64,000 nt of DNA. Source: Stenotrophomonas sepilia. GTDB taxonomy: Bacteria > Pseudomonadota > Gammaproteobacteria > Xanthomonadales > Xanthomonadaceae. The translations under genes were made by a program, and so were the position numbers. Below are positions 1-9,213 of the stretch, in pieces. The notes beneath the pieces were generated by a model. The model saw nothing but the letters and a program-made list of their open reading frames with translations, had not been told where the DNA came from and made no database searches. The stretch's first letter is position 1. Every line of letters starts with the position of its first letter. Where the stretch lies: positions 53,224-117,223 of the forward strand of contig NZ_LXXZ01000002.1 in NCBI RefSeq assembly GCF_003244875.1. The letters are read 5' to 3'.

Positions 1-2
1 GC

Positions 3-206
3 AATGCGATCCTCACCCGATTGGGCGACAATGCAGCCCTGACAGGCGCACTGCGCCTGCTGGTGGAAGATCCGGAACGGCGGCGGCAGATGGGCCGCGC
101 CGGGTGGGACTGGATGCACAGCGCGCACCGGTTCACCCCCGATGGCCACGGTGAGACCACCGAACACTACTACCGCCAGTGGCTGAAGGAGCTGGGACAT
201 GGCTGA
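3..206 (+). CDS. Glycosyltransferase, C-terminal fragment (5' end outside window)
   Basis: The frame is open from the left edge and ends at the TGA at 204-206, leaving 67 residues. The visible part, with a D-P-E-R-R-R-Q-M-G helix followed by alternating aromatic and basic residues, resembles the C-terminal tail of GT4-type glycosyltransferases. Such enzymes transfer sugar from a nucleotide donor onto cell-surface glycans. It overlaps the following deacetylase by 8 bases, and the deacetylase ribosome-binding site (AAGGAG, 186-191) lies inside this gene, so the two are probably cotranscribed. A role in cell-surface polysaccharide or LPS-core assembly is inference, because the catalytic half lies outside the window. 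Confidence 0.6.
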   Translation, partial: NAILTRLGDNAALTGALRLLVEDPERRRQMGRAGWDWMHSAHRFTPDGHGETTEHYYRQWLKELGHG

Positions 207-1056
207 TGCCCGAACCGTACCGGTGCTCATGCACCACCACGTCAGTCCGTCGCCGGGCATGATCACCGTGTCACCGGAAAATTTCGAAAGCCAGATCGCC
301 TGGTTGGCCGGCAACGGCTGGACTTCGCTGACACTGGACCAGTACGCCGGCTTCCTGGCCGGCAAGCCGGTGCCGCGCAAGTCGATCGTGATCACCTTCG
401 ACGATGGCTACCTGGACAACTGGGTGTATGCGCACCCGATCCTGCAGAAGTACGGCATGCACGCAGTGGTGTTCGTGGTCACCGGCTGGATGGGTGAAGG
501 CCCGGAGCGGCCCCACGCGGGGCTTGCCGGGGCAGTGCTGCCTGCCACGCCGGACCACCGCGGTTGCGAAGCGGCGATCTACGAGCAGAACCGCAGCGAC
601 GACGTGATGATGCGCTGGAGCGAAGCGCGCGCGGCCATCGCCGCCGGCACCTTCGAAGTGCATTGCCACACCCATACCCACACCCGCTGGCTGCGCCGCG
701 ACGACCTGGACCGCGCACAGCGCCGTGCGGGCCTGAGCCACGACCTGGCAGTCTCGCGCGAAGTCCTGCGGGACAAGCTCGGCGAGGTGTCCGATACGCT
801 GTGCTGGCCTTACGGCGATTTCGACCAGGACCACATCGAGGTGGCACGCGAGCACGGCTTCCGCTACCTGCACACCACCCACCCGTTCGGCCGTAACGTG
901 GTCGGCGGCGATCCGGAACGCATCTACCGCTTCGCGATCCGCAACCGCCCGGCGAGCTGGTTGCGCAAGCGCATCGCCCAGAGCTACACCCCCCTGATCG
1001 CGCCGCTGTTCAATGGCTTCAAGGCGCGGCAGAAGAAGATGGTGCCGGGGCCGTGA
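199..1056 (+). CDS. Polysaccharide deacetylase family protein (NodB homology)
   Basis: A 285-residue protein of the NodB/carbohydrate esterase 4 fold, which removes N- or O-acetyl groups from polysaccharides using a divalent metal. The first motif, TFDDGY, is near residue 66 and supplies the catalytic Asp. A His-rich HCHTHTHT stretch near residue 154 supplies the metal-binding H-(S/T)-x-x-x-H motif. No signal peptide is evident, so it probably acts in the cytoplasm or at the inner membrane face. The ATG at 199 is chosen because AAGGAG lies 7 bases upstream. The overlap with the glycosyltransferase suggests joint action on one glycan. The substrate cannot be deduced. Confidence 0.85.
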   Translation: MADARTVPVLMHHHVSPSPGMITVSPENFESQIAWLAGNGWTSLTLDQYAGFLAGKPVPRKSIVITFDDGYLDNWVYAHPILQKYGMHAVVFVVTGWMGEGPERPHAGLAGAVLPATPDHRGCEAAIYEQNRSDDVMMRWSEARAAIAAGTFEVHCHTHTHTRWLRRDDLDRAQRRAGLSHDLAVSREVLRDKLGEVSDTLCWPYGDFDQDHIEVAREHGFRYLHTTHPFGRNVVGGDPERIYRFAIRNRPASWLRKRIAQSYTPLIAPLFNGFKARQKKMVPGP

Positions 1057-1083
1057 GCCTCGCGCAGCCTTGCCGCCTGAACG

Positions 1084-1119
1084 AAAAAACGCCCCGGCAT
1101 TGCGGGGCGTTTCTGTTTG
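1084..1119. terminator. Bidirectional intrinsic terminator
   Basis: An 8-bp GC-rich stem (1089-1096 with 1103-1110) has an A-run on its left and TTTCTGTTT on its right. It lies between the convergent deacetylase and glmM genes and can terminate both. Confidence 0.85.
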
Positions 1120-1137
1120 GACAAATGCACAGCTGCC

Positions 1138-2498
1138 TTAGGCGGCGGCTTCACGGACCGCTGCAGACAGGCGGTCCAGCGTGTCCTGCATCAGCGTTGC
1201 ATCATCGGCCTCGACCGTGACACGCACCACCGGCTCGGTACCGGACGGGCGCAGGAACGCACGGCCACGGCCGGCCACTGACTGCTGCGCGACGGCCAGC
1301 GCGGCCTGCACGCTGTCGGCCTGCACGGTGGCCTTGGCCGAGACATTGCCCAGCCGCACGTTGACCGTCTTCTGCGGCACCCGCACCAGCCCCTTCAATG
1401 CCTGGCGCAGGGTCTGCCCGCTGTTGCGCAACGCCACCAGCACCTGCAGCGCACTGACGATGCCGTCACCGGTGGTGGCCCGATCCAGGCACAGCAGGTG
1501 GCCGGAGGCTTCGCCGCCGAGCACCCCACCGCCTTCGATCAGCGCCTGGTGCACATAGCGATCACCGACATTGCTGCGCACGAACGGAATCTGCAGATCG
1601 GCGAAGGCCTTCTCCACGCCGTAGTTGCTCATCAGCGTGCCGACCACCGGGCCGCGCAGGCGGCCTTCGGCTTTCCATGCCCGGGCCAGGATGTAAAGCA
1701 GGTCGTCGCCGTCGACCGGGTTGCCCTGGTCGTCGGCCATCAGCACGCGGTCGCCGTCGCCGTCGAAGGCAATGCCGAGATCGGCGCGGGTTTCGCGGAC
1801 CTTGGCCGCGAGATTGTCGATATGGGTGGAGCCCACGCCGGCGTTGATGTTGACGCCGTTTGGCTCGGCGCCAATGCCGATCACCTCGGCACCCAGCTCG
1901 CGGAACAGCAGCGGTGCGATCTGGTAGGTGGCGCCGTGCGCGCAGTCCAGCACCAGGCGTACGCCACGCAGGTCGAACGCGCGCGGCACGCTGGCCTTGC
2001 AGAACTCGATGTAGCGGCCGACCGCCTCGCGGCCACGCGACGCCTTGCCCAGCTTCTCTGATTCGACGGTGGTGAACGGAACGTCCAGCGCCGCTTCGAG
2101 GGCAAGCTCGGTGGCATCGTCGAGCTTCTCGCCCTGGGCGGAGAAGAACTTGATGCCGTTGTCGTAGTGCGGGTTGTGCGAGGCACTGATGACGATGCCG
2201 GCATCCACGCCCAGCGTACGGGTCAGGAACGCCACCGCCGGCGTCGGCATCGGCCCCAGCAGCTGCACGTCGGCACCGGCGGCCACCAGGCCGGCTTCCA
2301 GCGCCGCCTCGAACATGTAGCCGGAAATGCGGGTGTCCTTGCCGATCACAACGATCGGCCGGCGCCCGTCCTGGCCGCGCTGGGCGACCAGGACACGGCC
2401 CAGGGCGTTGCCCAGGCGCAGCACGAAGTCGGCCGAGATCACGCCCTGGCCGACCCGGCCACGGATGCCATCAGTACCAAAGTACTTGCGGCCTCCCA

Positions 2499-2499
<1 letters not shown>
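1138..2499 (-). CDS. glmM: Phosphoglucosamine mutase
   Basis: GlmM converts glucosamine-6-phosphate to glucosamine-1-phosphate in the cytoplasm, on the route to UDP-GlcNAc for peptidoglycan and LPS. The 453-residue protein has the full set of family motifs: N-terminal FGTDGIRG, the phosphoserine loop SASHNP near residue 105, the metal loop DGDGDR, the sugar-binding GEASGH and the C-terminal phosphate-binding RPSGTEP. The ATG at 2499 is preferred over a TTG one codon upstream because it forms a TGATG overlap with the accD stop, which implies translational coupling. Length and motifs are normal for the family. Confidence 0.97.
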
Positions 2500-3374
<875 letters not shown>

Positions 3375-3518
3375 GCGGGAGGACACTTCCGTTCAGGGCG
3401 GCCCTGGGGCCGCAAAGGCGGACAGTCTAGCTCCGCTTTCCCCGCCCGTGCACCCCCTTGCCAGCCGCGGGGCAGCGGGAAAAAACCATGCTGGGACGTA
3501 CGTTTAGGTGCTGGACGG

Positions 3519-3584
3519 TGCCCGCCGCCGGCCGGCAGCCTTTGCACGCCAGCCATCAGGAGGACGCCGGCCAGCGGCCGGCAG
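3519..3584. repeat. SMAG-like palindromic repeat pair between trpA and accD
   Basis: Two inverted GC-rich units, around 3521-3540 (GCCGGCCGGC core) and 3566-3582 (GCCGGCC-AGC-GGCCGGC), lie in the trpA-accD gap. The same core occurs at 21.5 and 27.4 kb. The unit is degenerate at its GTAG ends. Otherwise 3375-3589 shows no gene. Confidence 0.6.
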
Positions 3585-3589
3585 TCCTG

Positions 3590-4399
3590 TTACGCGTCCA
3601 GCGCCTGCCGCAGCGGGGCGAGGAAGGCCCGGGCGCGCTGCACCGCGTCTTCCGCCGAGCCCGCTTCCGCCAGCGCCGCCACCAGCGCGCTTCCGACCAC
3701 CACGCCATCGGCCTGGCGGGCCATGGCCGCGGCACTGGCGGCATCCTTGATACCGAAGCCCGCCACCACCGGCACCGATGCGCGCGCGCGCAACGCCTGC
3801 AGGCGGGTACTGGCGGCATCGCTGTCCAGGCGCTCGGACGCGCCGGTGACACCGGCAAAGCTGACGTAGTAGAGATAGCCACGGGCCAGCGCCAGCAGCT
3901 TGTCGGCTCGCGCCTCGCTGGTGGTCGGCGACGCCAGCAGGACCAGTGCAAGGCCGGCTGCGTCGAACGCCTGCTGGGCATCGCCCGCTTCTTCCGGCGG
4001 CAGGTCGACCAGCAGCACGCCGTCCACGCCGGCGTCGACGGCGGCCTTGGCGAAGGCCGCGTAGCCATGGATCTCCACCGGGTTGAGGTAGCCCATCAGC
4101 ACCACGGGGGTCTGCGCATCGCGTTCGCGGAACTGCGCCACGGCCTGCAGGACGTAGCGGCTGCCGGCGCCGCGTGCCAGCGCGCGCTCGGAGCTGCGCT
4201 GGATGGTCGGGCCATCGGCCATCGGGTCGGAAAACGGCACGCCCAGTTCGATCACGTCGGCGCCGGCCTCGACCAGTGCGTGCATGACCGGCACGGTCGC
4301 CTCCAGCGAGGGATCACCGGCGGTGACGAAGGGAATCAGCGCCTTGCGCTGCTGTTCGCGCAGACGCAGGAAACAGGCATCGAGTCGGGATACGGGCAT
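3590..4399 (-). CDS. trpA: Tryptophan synthase subunit alpha
   Basis: TrpA cleaves indole-3-glycerol phosphate to indole and glyceraldehyde-3-phosphate, and indole is channelled to TrpB. The 269-residue TIM barrel shows both catalytic acids: Glu in the ELGVPFSDP segment and Asp in the following ADGPTIQ segment. The phosphate-binding GFGIKDA and GSALV segments are also present. The ATG at 4399 is chosen over a TTG at 4417: AAGGA lies about 10 bases upstream and the start sits 1 base after the preceding lipoprotein stop. It belongs to the trpB-lipoprotein-trpA operon. Confidence 0.96.
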   Translation of the reverse strand: MPVSRLDACFLRLREQQRKALIPFVTAGDPSLEATVPVMHALVEAGADVIELGVPFSDPMADGPTIQRSSERALARGAGSRYVLQAVAQFRERDAQTPVVLMGYLNPVEIHGYAAFAKAAVDAGVDGVLLVDLPPEEAGDAQQAFDAAGLALVLLASPTTSEARADKLLALARGYLYYVSFAGVTGASERLDSDAASTRLQALRARASVPVVAGFGIKDAASAAAMARQADGVVVGSALVAALAEAGSAEDAVQRARAFLAPLRQALDA

Positions 4400-4400
4400 T

Positions 4401-5081
4401 TCAGGCACATCCTTCAATCAGTTCAATCGCATCGCTGGTTCCCCAGTACATCCGGGTGACCTTCCCTTCAAACAGTTCCAGGCGGATGCCCAGGTCCGAA
4501 CCCGGGTCCTGCCAGGTGAGGTACTCGCCCTGGTCACCGTCGTAGGCATGCGGGCTGGATACCGGCGGCTTCGGGAACTGCGCCATGGCCTGGGCACGGG
4601 TCATGCCGATGCGCAGGCCGAAGGGACCGGGCTGTTCAACCGGCAGCTCCGGGTCGTCGCCCGGCTTCAGATCAAATCGGACCACGCGGTCGTCGTCAGT
4701 CATCATCGACACGCCCGGCGGCAACCCCCTGCCGTCGTAGTACTCGCAGTCGCCTTCGAAGAACTCTTTCGCGCCCTGTGCCTTCCACGGCCCCAGTGAC
4801 TTCAGGTCCCCCATGTGCTGGCCAACCAGCACTTCGCCGGCATGGTCCAGTGCAACCGAGGCGACGGCGGGGGCGTTGTCGCCGTTGCTCTCTTCCGCAG
4901 ACGGCGGATCGACGATCGGCGTACGCGCCATCGGGTCGAGGTCATCGTTGGCGGCCGGCTGCCGTGCGGGCTGCGCGGTGGCTTTGGCAGCCGGCGCAAG
5001 CACTGGCGGTTCCGGCGGCTGGCACGCGGCCAGGCCCAGCACCAGCAGAAGCACCCCGCTGTTCCGCAGCAGCGCGCTCAC
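4401..5081 (-). CDS. Putative lipoprotein of unknown function within the trpBA operon
   Basis: A 226-residue protein starting at a GTG that overlaps the trpB stop (GTGA, 5078-5081) and ending 1 base before trpA, so it is translated as part of trpB-x-trpA. The N-terminus is a lipoprotein signal: a hydrophobic VLLLVLGLA core, then the AAC lipobox with Cys near residue 20. A low-complexity Pro/Ala linker follows. The rest has no recognised catalytic motif but carries the phrase [14 protein letters not shown], resembling repeats in other small bacterial envelope proteins. No tryptophan-pathway role is known to me. Function unassigned. Confidence 0.8.
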   Translation of the reverse strand: MSALLRNSGVLLLVLGLAACQPPEPPVLAPAAKATAQPARQPAANDDLDPMARTPIVDPPSAEESNGDNAPAVASVALDHAGEVLVGQHMGDLKSLGPWKAQGAKEFFEGDCEYYDGRGLPPGVSMMTDDDRVVRFDLKPGDDPELPVEQPGPFGLRIGMTRAQAMAQFPKPPVSSPHAYDGDQGEYLTWQDPGSDLGIRLELFEGKVTRMYWGTSDAIELIEGCA

Positions 5082-6295
5082 AGCACCAGCCCTTCGCGAG
5101 CGGCGATGGTGTGCACGTCCTTGTCGCCACGGCCGGACAGGTTGCACAGCACGATCTGGTCACGCGGACGCTCACGCGCCAGCTTGATCGCCTGTGCCAG
5201 TGCGTGGCTGGACTCCAGTGCCGGCAGGATGCCCTCGGTATGCGCCAGCAGGTGGAAGGCCTGCAGCGCTTCTTCATCAGTGATGCCGAGGTAGCGCGCA
5301 CGGCCGGTATCGGCCAGGAAAGCATGCTCCGGGCCGACGCCCGGATAGTCCAGGCCGGCCGACACCGAGTGGGTCTCGATGATCTGGCCGTCGTCGTCGC
5401 ACAGCACATAGGTGCGGTTGCCATGCAGCACGCCCGGCCGACCGGCGGCGATCGATGCGGCGTGGCGGCCGGTGCCGATGCCGTCGCCGGCGGCTTCGGC
5501 GCCGACGATCTCGACCTGGCGATCGTTGAGGAAGGCGTGGAACAGGCCGATGGCGTTGCTGCCGCCGCCGACGCACGCGGTGATCGCATCGGGCAGGCGG
5601 CCATACTCGGCCAGCATCTGCTCGCGTGCCTCGCGGCCAACGATGGCGTTGAAGTCACGGACCATGCGCGGATACGGATCCGGGCCGGCCACGGTGCCGA
5701 TGATGTAGAAGGTGTCCTGCACGTTGGTCACCCAGTCGCGCATCGCTTCGTTGAGCGCGTCCTTCAGGGTGGCCGAGCCGGAGGTGACCGGCACCACCGT
5801 CGCGCCAAGCAGCTTCATGCGGTAGACGTTGATCTTCTGCCGCTCGATGTCGGTGGCGCCCATGTACACCACGCATTCCAGGCCCAGGCGGGCGGCAACG
5901 GTGGCACTGGCAACACCGTGCTGGCCGGCACCGGTCTCGGCGATGATGCGCTTCTTGCCCATCCGCGCGGCCAGCAGCGCCTGGCCGATGGTGTTGTTGA
6001 TCTTGTGCGCGCCGGTGTGGTTCAGGTCTTCGCGCTTGAGCAGGATCTGCGCGCCGCCGACATGGTCGCTCAGGCGCTGGGCGTGGTAGATCGGGCTCGG
6101 CCGGCCCACGTAGTGGGCCAGGTCGCGGTCGTAGGCAGCCTGGAATGACGGGTCCTGGCGGGCCTGGTCATAGGCCTGGGCCAGTTCCTGCAGCGGACCC
6201 ACCAGGGTTTCGGCAACGAAGCTGCCGCCGTAGCGGCCGAAATGGCCCTGGGCATCCGGGAAGGCGTGGTAGTCGGCAATGGGGGAGGCAGACAT
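5078..6295 (-). CDS. trpB: Tryptophan synthase subunit beta
   Basis: TrpB is the PLP-dependent subunit that condenses indole with serine to give tryptophan. The 405-residue protein has the PLP lysine in HTGAHKINN (near residue 95), the phosphate-binding glycine loop [10 protein letters not shown] and the N-terminal [12 protein letters not shown]. It is the first gene of a minus-strand operon, with the lysR gene divergent 97 bases away. That arrangement matches the TrpI-trpBA pair of pseudomonads, where the regulator responds to indoleglycerol phosphate. Its stop overlaps the lipoprotein start. Confidence 0.97.
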   Translation of the reverse strand: MSASPIADYHAFPDAQGHFGRYGGSFVAETLVGPLQELAQAYDQARQDPSFQAAYDRDLAHYVGRPSPIYHAQRLSDHVGGAQILLKREDLNHTGAHKINNTIGQALLAARMGKKRIIAETGAGQHGVASATVAARLGLECVVYMGATDIERQKINVYRMKLLGATVVPVTSGSATLKDALNEAMRDWVTNVQDTFYIIGTVAGPDPYPRMVRDFNAIVGREAREQMLAEYGRLPDAITACVGGGSNAIGLFHAFLNDRQVEIVGAEAAGDGIGTGRHAASIAAGRPGVLHGNRTYVLCDDDGQIIETHSVSAGLDYPGVGPEHAFLADTGRARYLGITDEEALQAFHLLAHTEGILPALESSHALAQAIKLARERPRDQIVLCNLSGRGDKDVHTIAAREGLVL

Positions 6296-6357
6296 GGAAG
6301 CGACCGCTGGTTCGAGACAGGTGGATACTCTAGCGCACGGGTCTTGACCGGAAAATG

Positions 6358-6377
6358 GATATTATCTGGCGCATATC
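6358..6377. promoter_or_regulatory. Candidate LysR-type operator between lysR and trpB
   Basis: An inverted repeat GATAT-N10-ATATC lies in the 97-base divergent spacer, 15 bases before the lysR start. LysR regulators typically bind AT-rich interrupted dyads of this size between divergent genes. Assignment is by position and symmetry only. Confidence 0.4.
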
Positions 6378-6392
6378 GTCAGGAAATCTCAC

Positions 6393-7280
6393 ATGAGCCG
6401 TTCCCTGCTGCCGCCACTCAATGCGCTGCGTGCGTTCGAGGCCACCGCCCGTCTCGGCGGCGTCGGCCGCGCCGCACACGACCTGCATGTCACCCACGGT
6501 GCGGTCAGCCGGCAGCTGAAGCTGCTGGAAGACCATCTCGGCCTGGCGCTGTTCCAGCGTGCCGGTCGCGGCCTGCGCCTGACCGCTGCGGGCACGCGGC
6601 TGCAGGCAGCGTGCAGCGAGGCCTTCGGCGGCATCGAAGACTGCGTGCGCGAACTGCGGCGGCCGGCGGCGGCCCCGGCGCTGGTACTGGGCTGCAGCGG
6701 CAGCGTGCTGGCGCGCTGGATGATCCCGCGCCTGCCTGCGCTGCAGGCCGCCCTGCCCGGCGTGCGCCTGCAGTGGTCAGCGCTGGATGGCAGCTTCACC
6801 GAGGCACAGGCGGCACTGGATGCGGTACTGCTGCTGGCACAGGGGCCGTGGCCCCGGGGCTGGCAGGTGCGTGAGCTGGCCCCGGAACGGGTCGGCGTGG
6901 TAGTGGCCCCCTCGCATCCGGCCGCGCAGCGCCTGCGGCATGTACCGCCCTCGGCGCTGCTGCAGGAGACGCTGCTGCACACCAGCTCACGGCCGCAGGC
7001 GTGGCCGGCGTGGGCGCAGGCGCACTCTCTGGACCCCGCGAAGCTGCAGCTGGGCACGGCCTTCGAGCATCTGTACTACCTGCTGGAGGCAGCGGTGGCC
7101 GGGCTGGGCCCGGCGATCGCACCCGAGCCACTGGTGGCCGAGGACTTGGCCGCCGGACGACTGGTCGCGCCGTGGGGGTTTGCCGCCACTGGTGGTTTCT
7201 GGGTGCTGGCGCAACCGGACGGACCACCTGATGCGCGCGTGGATGCGCTCGCCGACTGGCTGGGCCAGCAACTCCGATGA
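6393..7280 (+). CDS. LysR-family transcriptional regulator, probably TrpI-like
   Basis: A 295-residue regulator with an N-terminal winged helix-turn-helix: LNALRAFEATARLGGVGRAA, then the recognition helix VTHGAVSRQLKLLE at residues 30-45. A type 2 periplasmic-binding-protein effector domain follows. The N-terminus resembles the GcvA/TrpI branch. It is divergent from trpB, so activation of trpBA in response to a pathway intermediate is the likely role, by analogy with Pseudomonas TrpI. A good AGGAAA site precedes the ATG. The C-terminal effector pocket cannot be assigned by eye. Confidence 0.85.
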   Translation: MSRSLLPPLNALRAFEATARLGGVGRAAHDLHVTHGAVSRQLKLLEDHLGLALFQRAGRGLRLTAAGTRLQAACSEAFGGIEDCVRELRRPAAAPALVLGCSGSVLARWMIPRLPALQAALPGVRLQWSALDGSFTEAQAALDAVLLLAQGPWPRGWQVRELAPERVGVVVAPSHPAAQRLRHVPPSALLQETLLHTSSRPQAWPAWAQAHSLDPAKLQLGTAFEHLYYLLEAAVAGLGPAIAPEPLVAEDLAAGRLVAPWGFAATGGFWVLAQPDGPPDARVDALADWLGQQLR

Positions 7281-7284
7281 CAAC

Positions 7285-7352
7285 AAAAAGGGGACGGAGG
7301 GAATTAAGTCGCAAGTGGCACAAACGACTTAATTCCCTCCGTCCCCTTTTTT
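7285..7352. repeat. 27-base-arm palindromic repeat, copy 1
   Basis: The arms 7285-7311 and 7325-7352 are perfect complements, with an A-run outside the left arm and a T-run outside the right arm around a 13-base loop. The arm core reads GGGGACGGAGGGAATTAAG. It fills the gap between the convergent lysR and TelA genes and can act as a bidirectional terminator. Copies recur at 27.35 and 50.6 kb. Confidence 0.9.
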
Positions 7353-8461
7353 CAGCTGGCGGTCGGTGTGGCCAGGCGCTGCTGCAGGTCTTCGCGCAGG
7401 CGCGACAGCTCCGCTTCCGCCTGCTGCCGCTGCTGCATCCCTTCGCGATGGATGCTGCGCACTTCTTCCACCGTGGCGATCAGCTGGTCGTGTACATGGC
7501 GCAGCGTGGCAACGTCGATCACGCCGCGCTGGTTGCTGCGCGCGGTATCCACCGAGGCCTGGCGCAGCAGGTCGGCATTGCGGCGCATCAGTTCGTTGGT
7601 GGCGTCATCGATGGCCGTGGACAGTTCGACCGCAGCCTTCTGTTCGCCCAGCGAGAGCTGGATGGCGAACTGGCGCTTCCATGACGGAATGGTGATGTCG
7701 CGGACGGTGTTGAACTTCTCGATCAGCTGCAGCGCGTTGGCCTGGATCAGGCGGATCATCGGCAGCGACTGATCGGCGGCGTGCTGCATCAGCTGCAGGT
7801 CGGACACGCGCTTCTCGATCAACCGGATCGCATTGTCGATCTCGCCCTGGCGGATGCGCTGCTGGGGGTCCTCGCTGGCCTGCCCGGCCAGCTGTTCGGC
7901 CTGCAGTTCGGCCAGCCGCTGCTTGCCCGCTGCCGCATACAGGCCGAGCGCACGACGTTCTTCGCGGACGATATCGTGCATGCGGTCGAACTCGCCCACG
8001 CGCTTGCCCATCAACGCCTGCTGCACGCCGACGTCGGCCAGCAGCTGTTCGATCTGCGCGTTGGTGTCGCTGAACTTCTGCACCAGCTCGCCCTTGGAGG
8101 CGCGCATGCGGTCGATCAGGCCACCGATCACCGGCACCTTCGAACGCTGGGCGAAGCCATCCAGCTTCAGGCTGCGCGCGATGCGCACCACCTCGCCCAG
8201 CTTCTCGCCACTGGCATCCAGGTCACGATTGCGCACCTGGTCCAGCAACTGGCTGGAGAACGCGGCGGTGCGCGTGGCCGCCTCGCGGCCGAACACCTGC
8301 AGGTTGCCCGGGCGCAGATCGTCCAGTTCCAGACGGATCTCGGCGATGCGCGGCAGATCCTCGCGGACCAGCCCAAGCGCCTGCAGTGCACCTTCGTCGA
8401 GCGCAGTGGCGGTGGTCGTGCCGGGTACGAGGGCACCGGGGGTCCGGCTGTCCTGGGTCAT
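7352..8461 (-). CDS. TelA/toxic anion resistance family protein
   Basis: A 369-residue, mostly helical soluble protein of the TelA (toxic anion resistance, KlaA) family, named for tellurite-resistance loci but with no known enzyme activity. Typical phrases include the region around RSLKLDGF-QRSKVPVIGGLIDRM and the QFAIQLSLGEQKAAVELS segment before the conserved DDATNELMRRNADLL stretch. The ATG at 8461 is chosen because AAGGAG lies 8 bases upstream; a frame extension to 8509 lacks one. It is the last gene of the YqiJ-flotillin-ATPase cassette, 44 bases after the gene before it. No ter genes are nearby. Confidence 0.85.
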   Translation of the reverse strand: MTQDSRTPGALVPGTTTATALDEGALQALGLVREDLPRIAEIRLELDDLRPGNLQVFGREAATRTAAFSSQLLDQVRNRDLDASGEKLGEVVRIARSLKLDGFAQRSKVPVIGGLIDRMRASKGELVQKFSDTNAQIEQLLADVGVQQALMGKRVGEFDRMHDIVREERRALGLYAAAGKQRLAELQAEQLAGQASEDPQQRIRQGEIDNAIRLIEKRVSDLQLMQHAADQSLPMIRLIQANALQLIEKFNTVRDITIPSWKRQFAIQLSLGEQKAAVELSTAIDDATNELMRRNADLLRQASVDTARSNQRGVIDVATLRHVHDQLIATVEEVRSIHREGMQQRQQAEAELSRLREDLQQRLATPTAS

Positions 8462-8505
8462 CGGGCAGTCTCCTTGCAGTTGGGTAAGCGGCAGCGGCGG
8501 CCGGC

Positions 8506-9213
8506 TCAAGGCAGTCTAGCCTGAGCCGCGGCCACCTCGTCATCGATCTGTGCGTGCAACGTGGCAGCCTTGCCGGCCAACGCAGCGCCCGCAGCGGCCT
8601 GGCCCGCCAGTGCAGCCTGCCGCCAGGCAGGCAGCAGCACGTCATGGATGCGCGCGAAGCGTTGCAGCAGCATGTTGTCCTGGTCCTGCAGCAGCTGCCA
8701 TTGGCCGGCTTCCAGGCGGCGCAGCGAGGCCAGCCGGCGAAGATGATCCAGCCGGTGCGACAGCGCGGCCTGACCGGCGATATCCAGCGTCGTCAGCCGC
8801 GACGCAGCCAGTTCGGCCCAGCCGTCCAGCGCCGCGGCCGCCGCGGAATGCTCAACGATGGCCATGGCCCGCAGCTGCATGTGCTGCTTCAGGTGCTGGG
8901 CCTGCTCACGCGCCTGCAGGGCCAGTACGCCCAGCTGCGACTGCAGCGCGTGCCCTTCTGCTTCGCGAGCGACATCGCGCCCCAGCAGCCGTCCCCACCA
9001 GCCTTCCTGCTGCCGGATCTGCGCCGGGTTGCCGGCCTGCAGGGCCAGCGCGATGCGCGCAAGCGCAGCCACCAGGCGCTCGCCCGCACCCGGTGGCAAC
9101 GGCGTTTCGCGCCGCGCCAGCGCCTGCAGCAACGGCGCACCATAGTCGGCCAGCTCAGCGACATCGACCGTATCCGGCAGCATCGGTGGCGGCAGTGGCA
9201 CGCGCGTGGTCAC
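8506..9213 (-). CDS. Uncharacterised helical protein of the flotillin/ATPase/TelA cassette
   Basis: A 235-residue protein I do not recognise. It is Ala, Leu and Gln rich and almost entirely helical, with predicted coiled-coil stretches around residues 80-125 and 150-235 and no membrane segment or signal peptide. The start is a GTG that overlaps the stop of the large ATPase by 4 bases (GTGA, 9210-9213); an in-frame ATG at 9183 is possible. It overlaps its upstream neighbour and lies 44 bases before TelA, so it is probably a partner of one or both. Its segmented helices recall TelA itself, but homology is not demonstrated. Confidence 0.7.
   Translation of the reverse strand: MTTRVPLPPPMLPDTVDVAELADYGAPLLQALARRETPLPPGAGERLVAALARIALALQAGNPAQIRQQEGWWGRLLGRDVAREAEGHALQSQLGVLALQAREQAQHLKQHMQLRAMAIVEHSAAAAALDGWAELAASRLTTLDIAGQAALSHRLDHLRRLASLRRLEAGQWQLLQDQDNMLLQRFARIHDVLLPAWRQAALAGQAAAGAALAGKAATLHAQIDDEVAAAQARLP

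Noticed and set aside
4397..4417. TTG start for trpA at 4417
   Set aside because: It would extend into the lipoprotein gene; the ATG at 4399 has AAGGA upstream and the family N-terminus.
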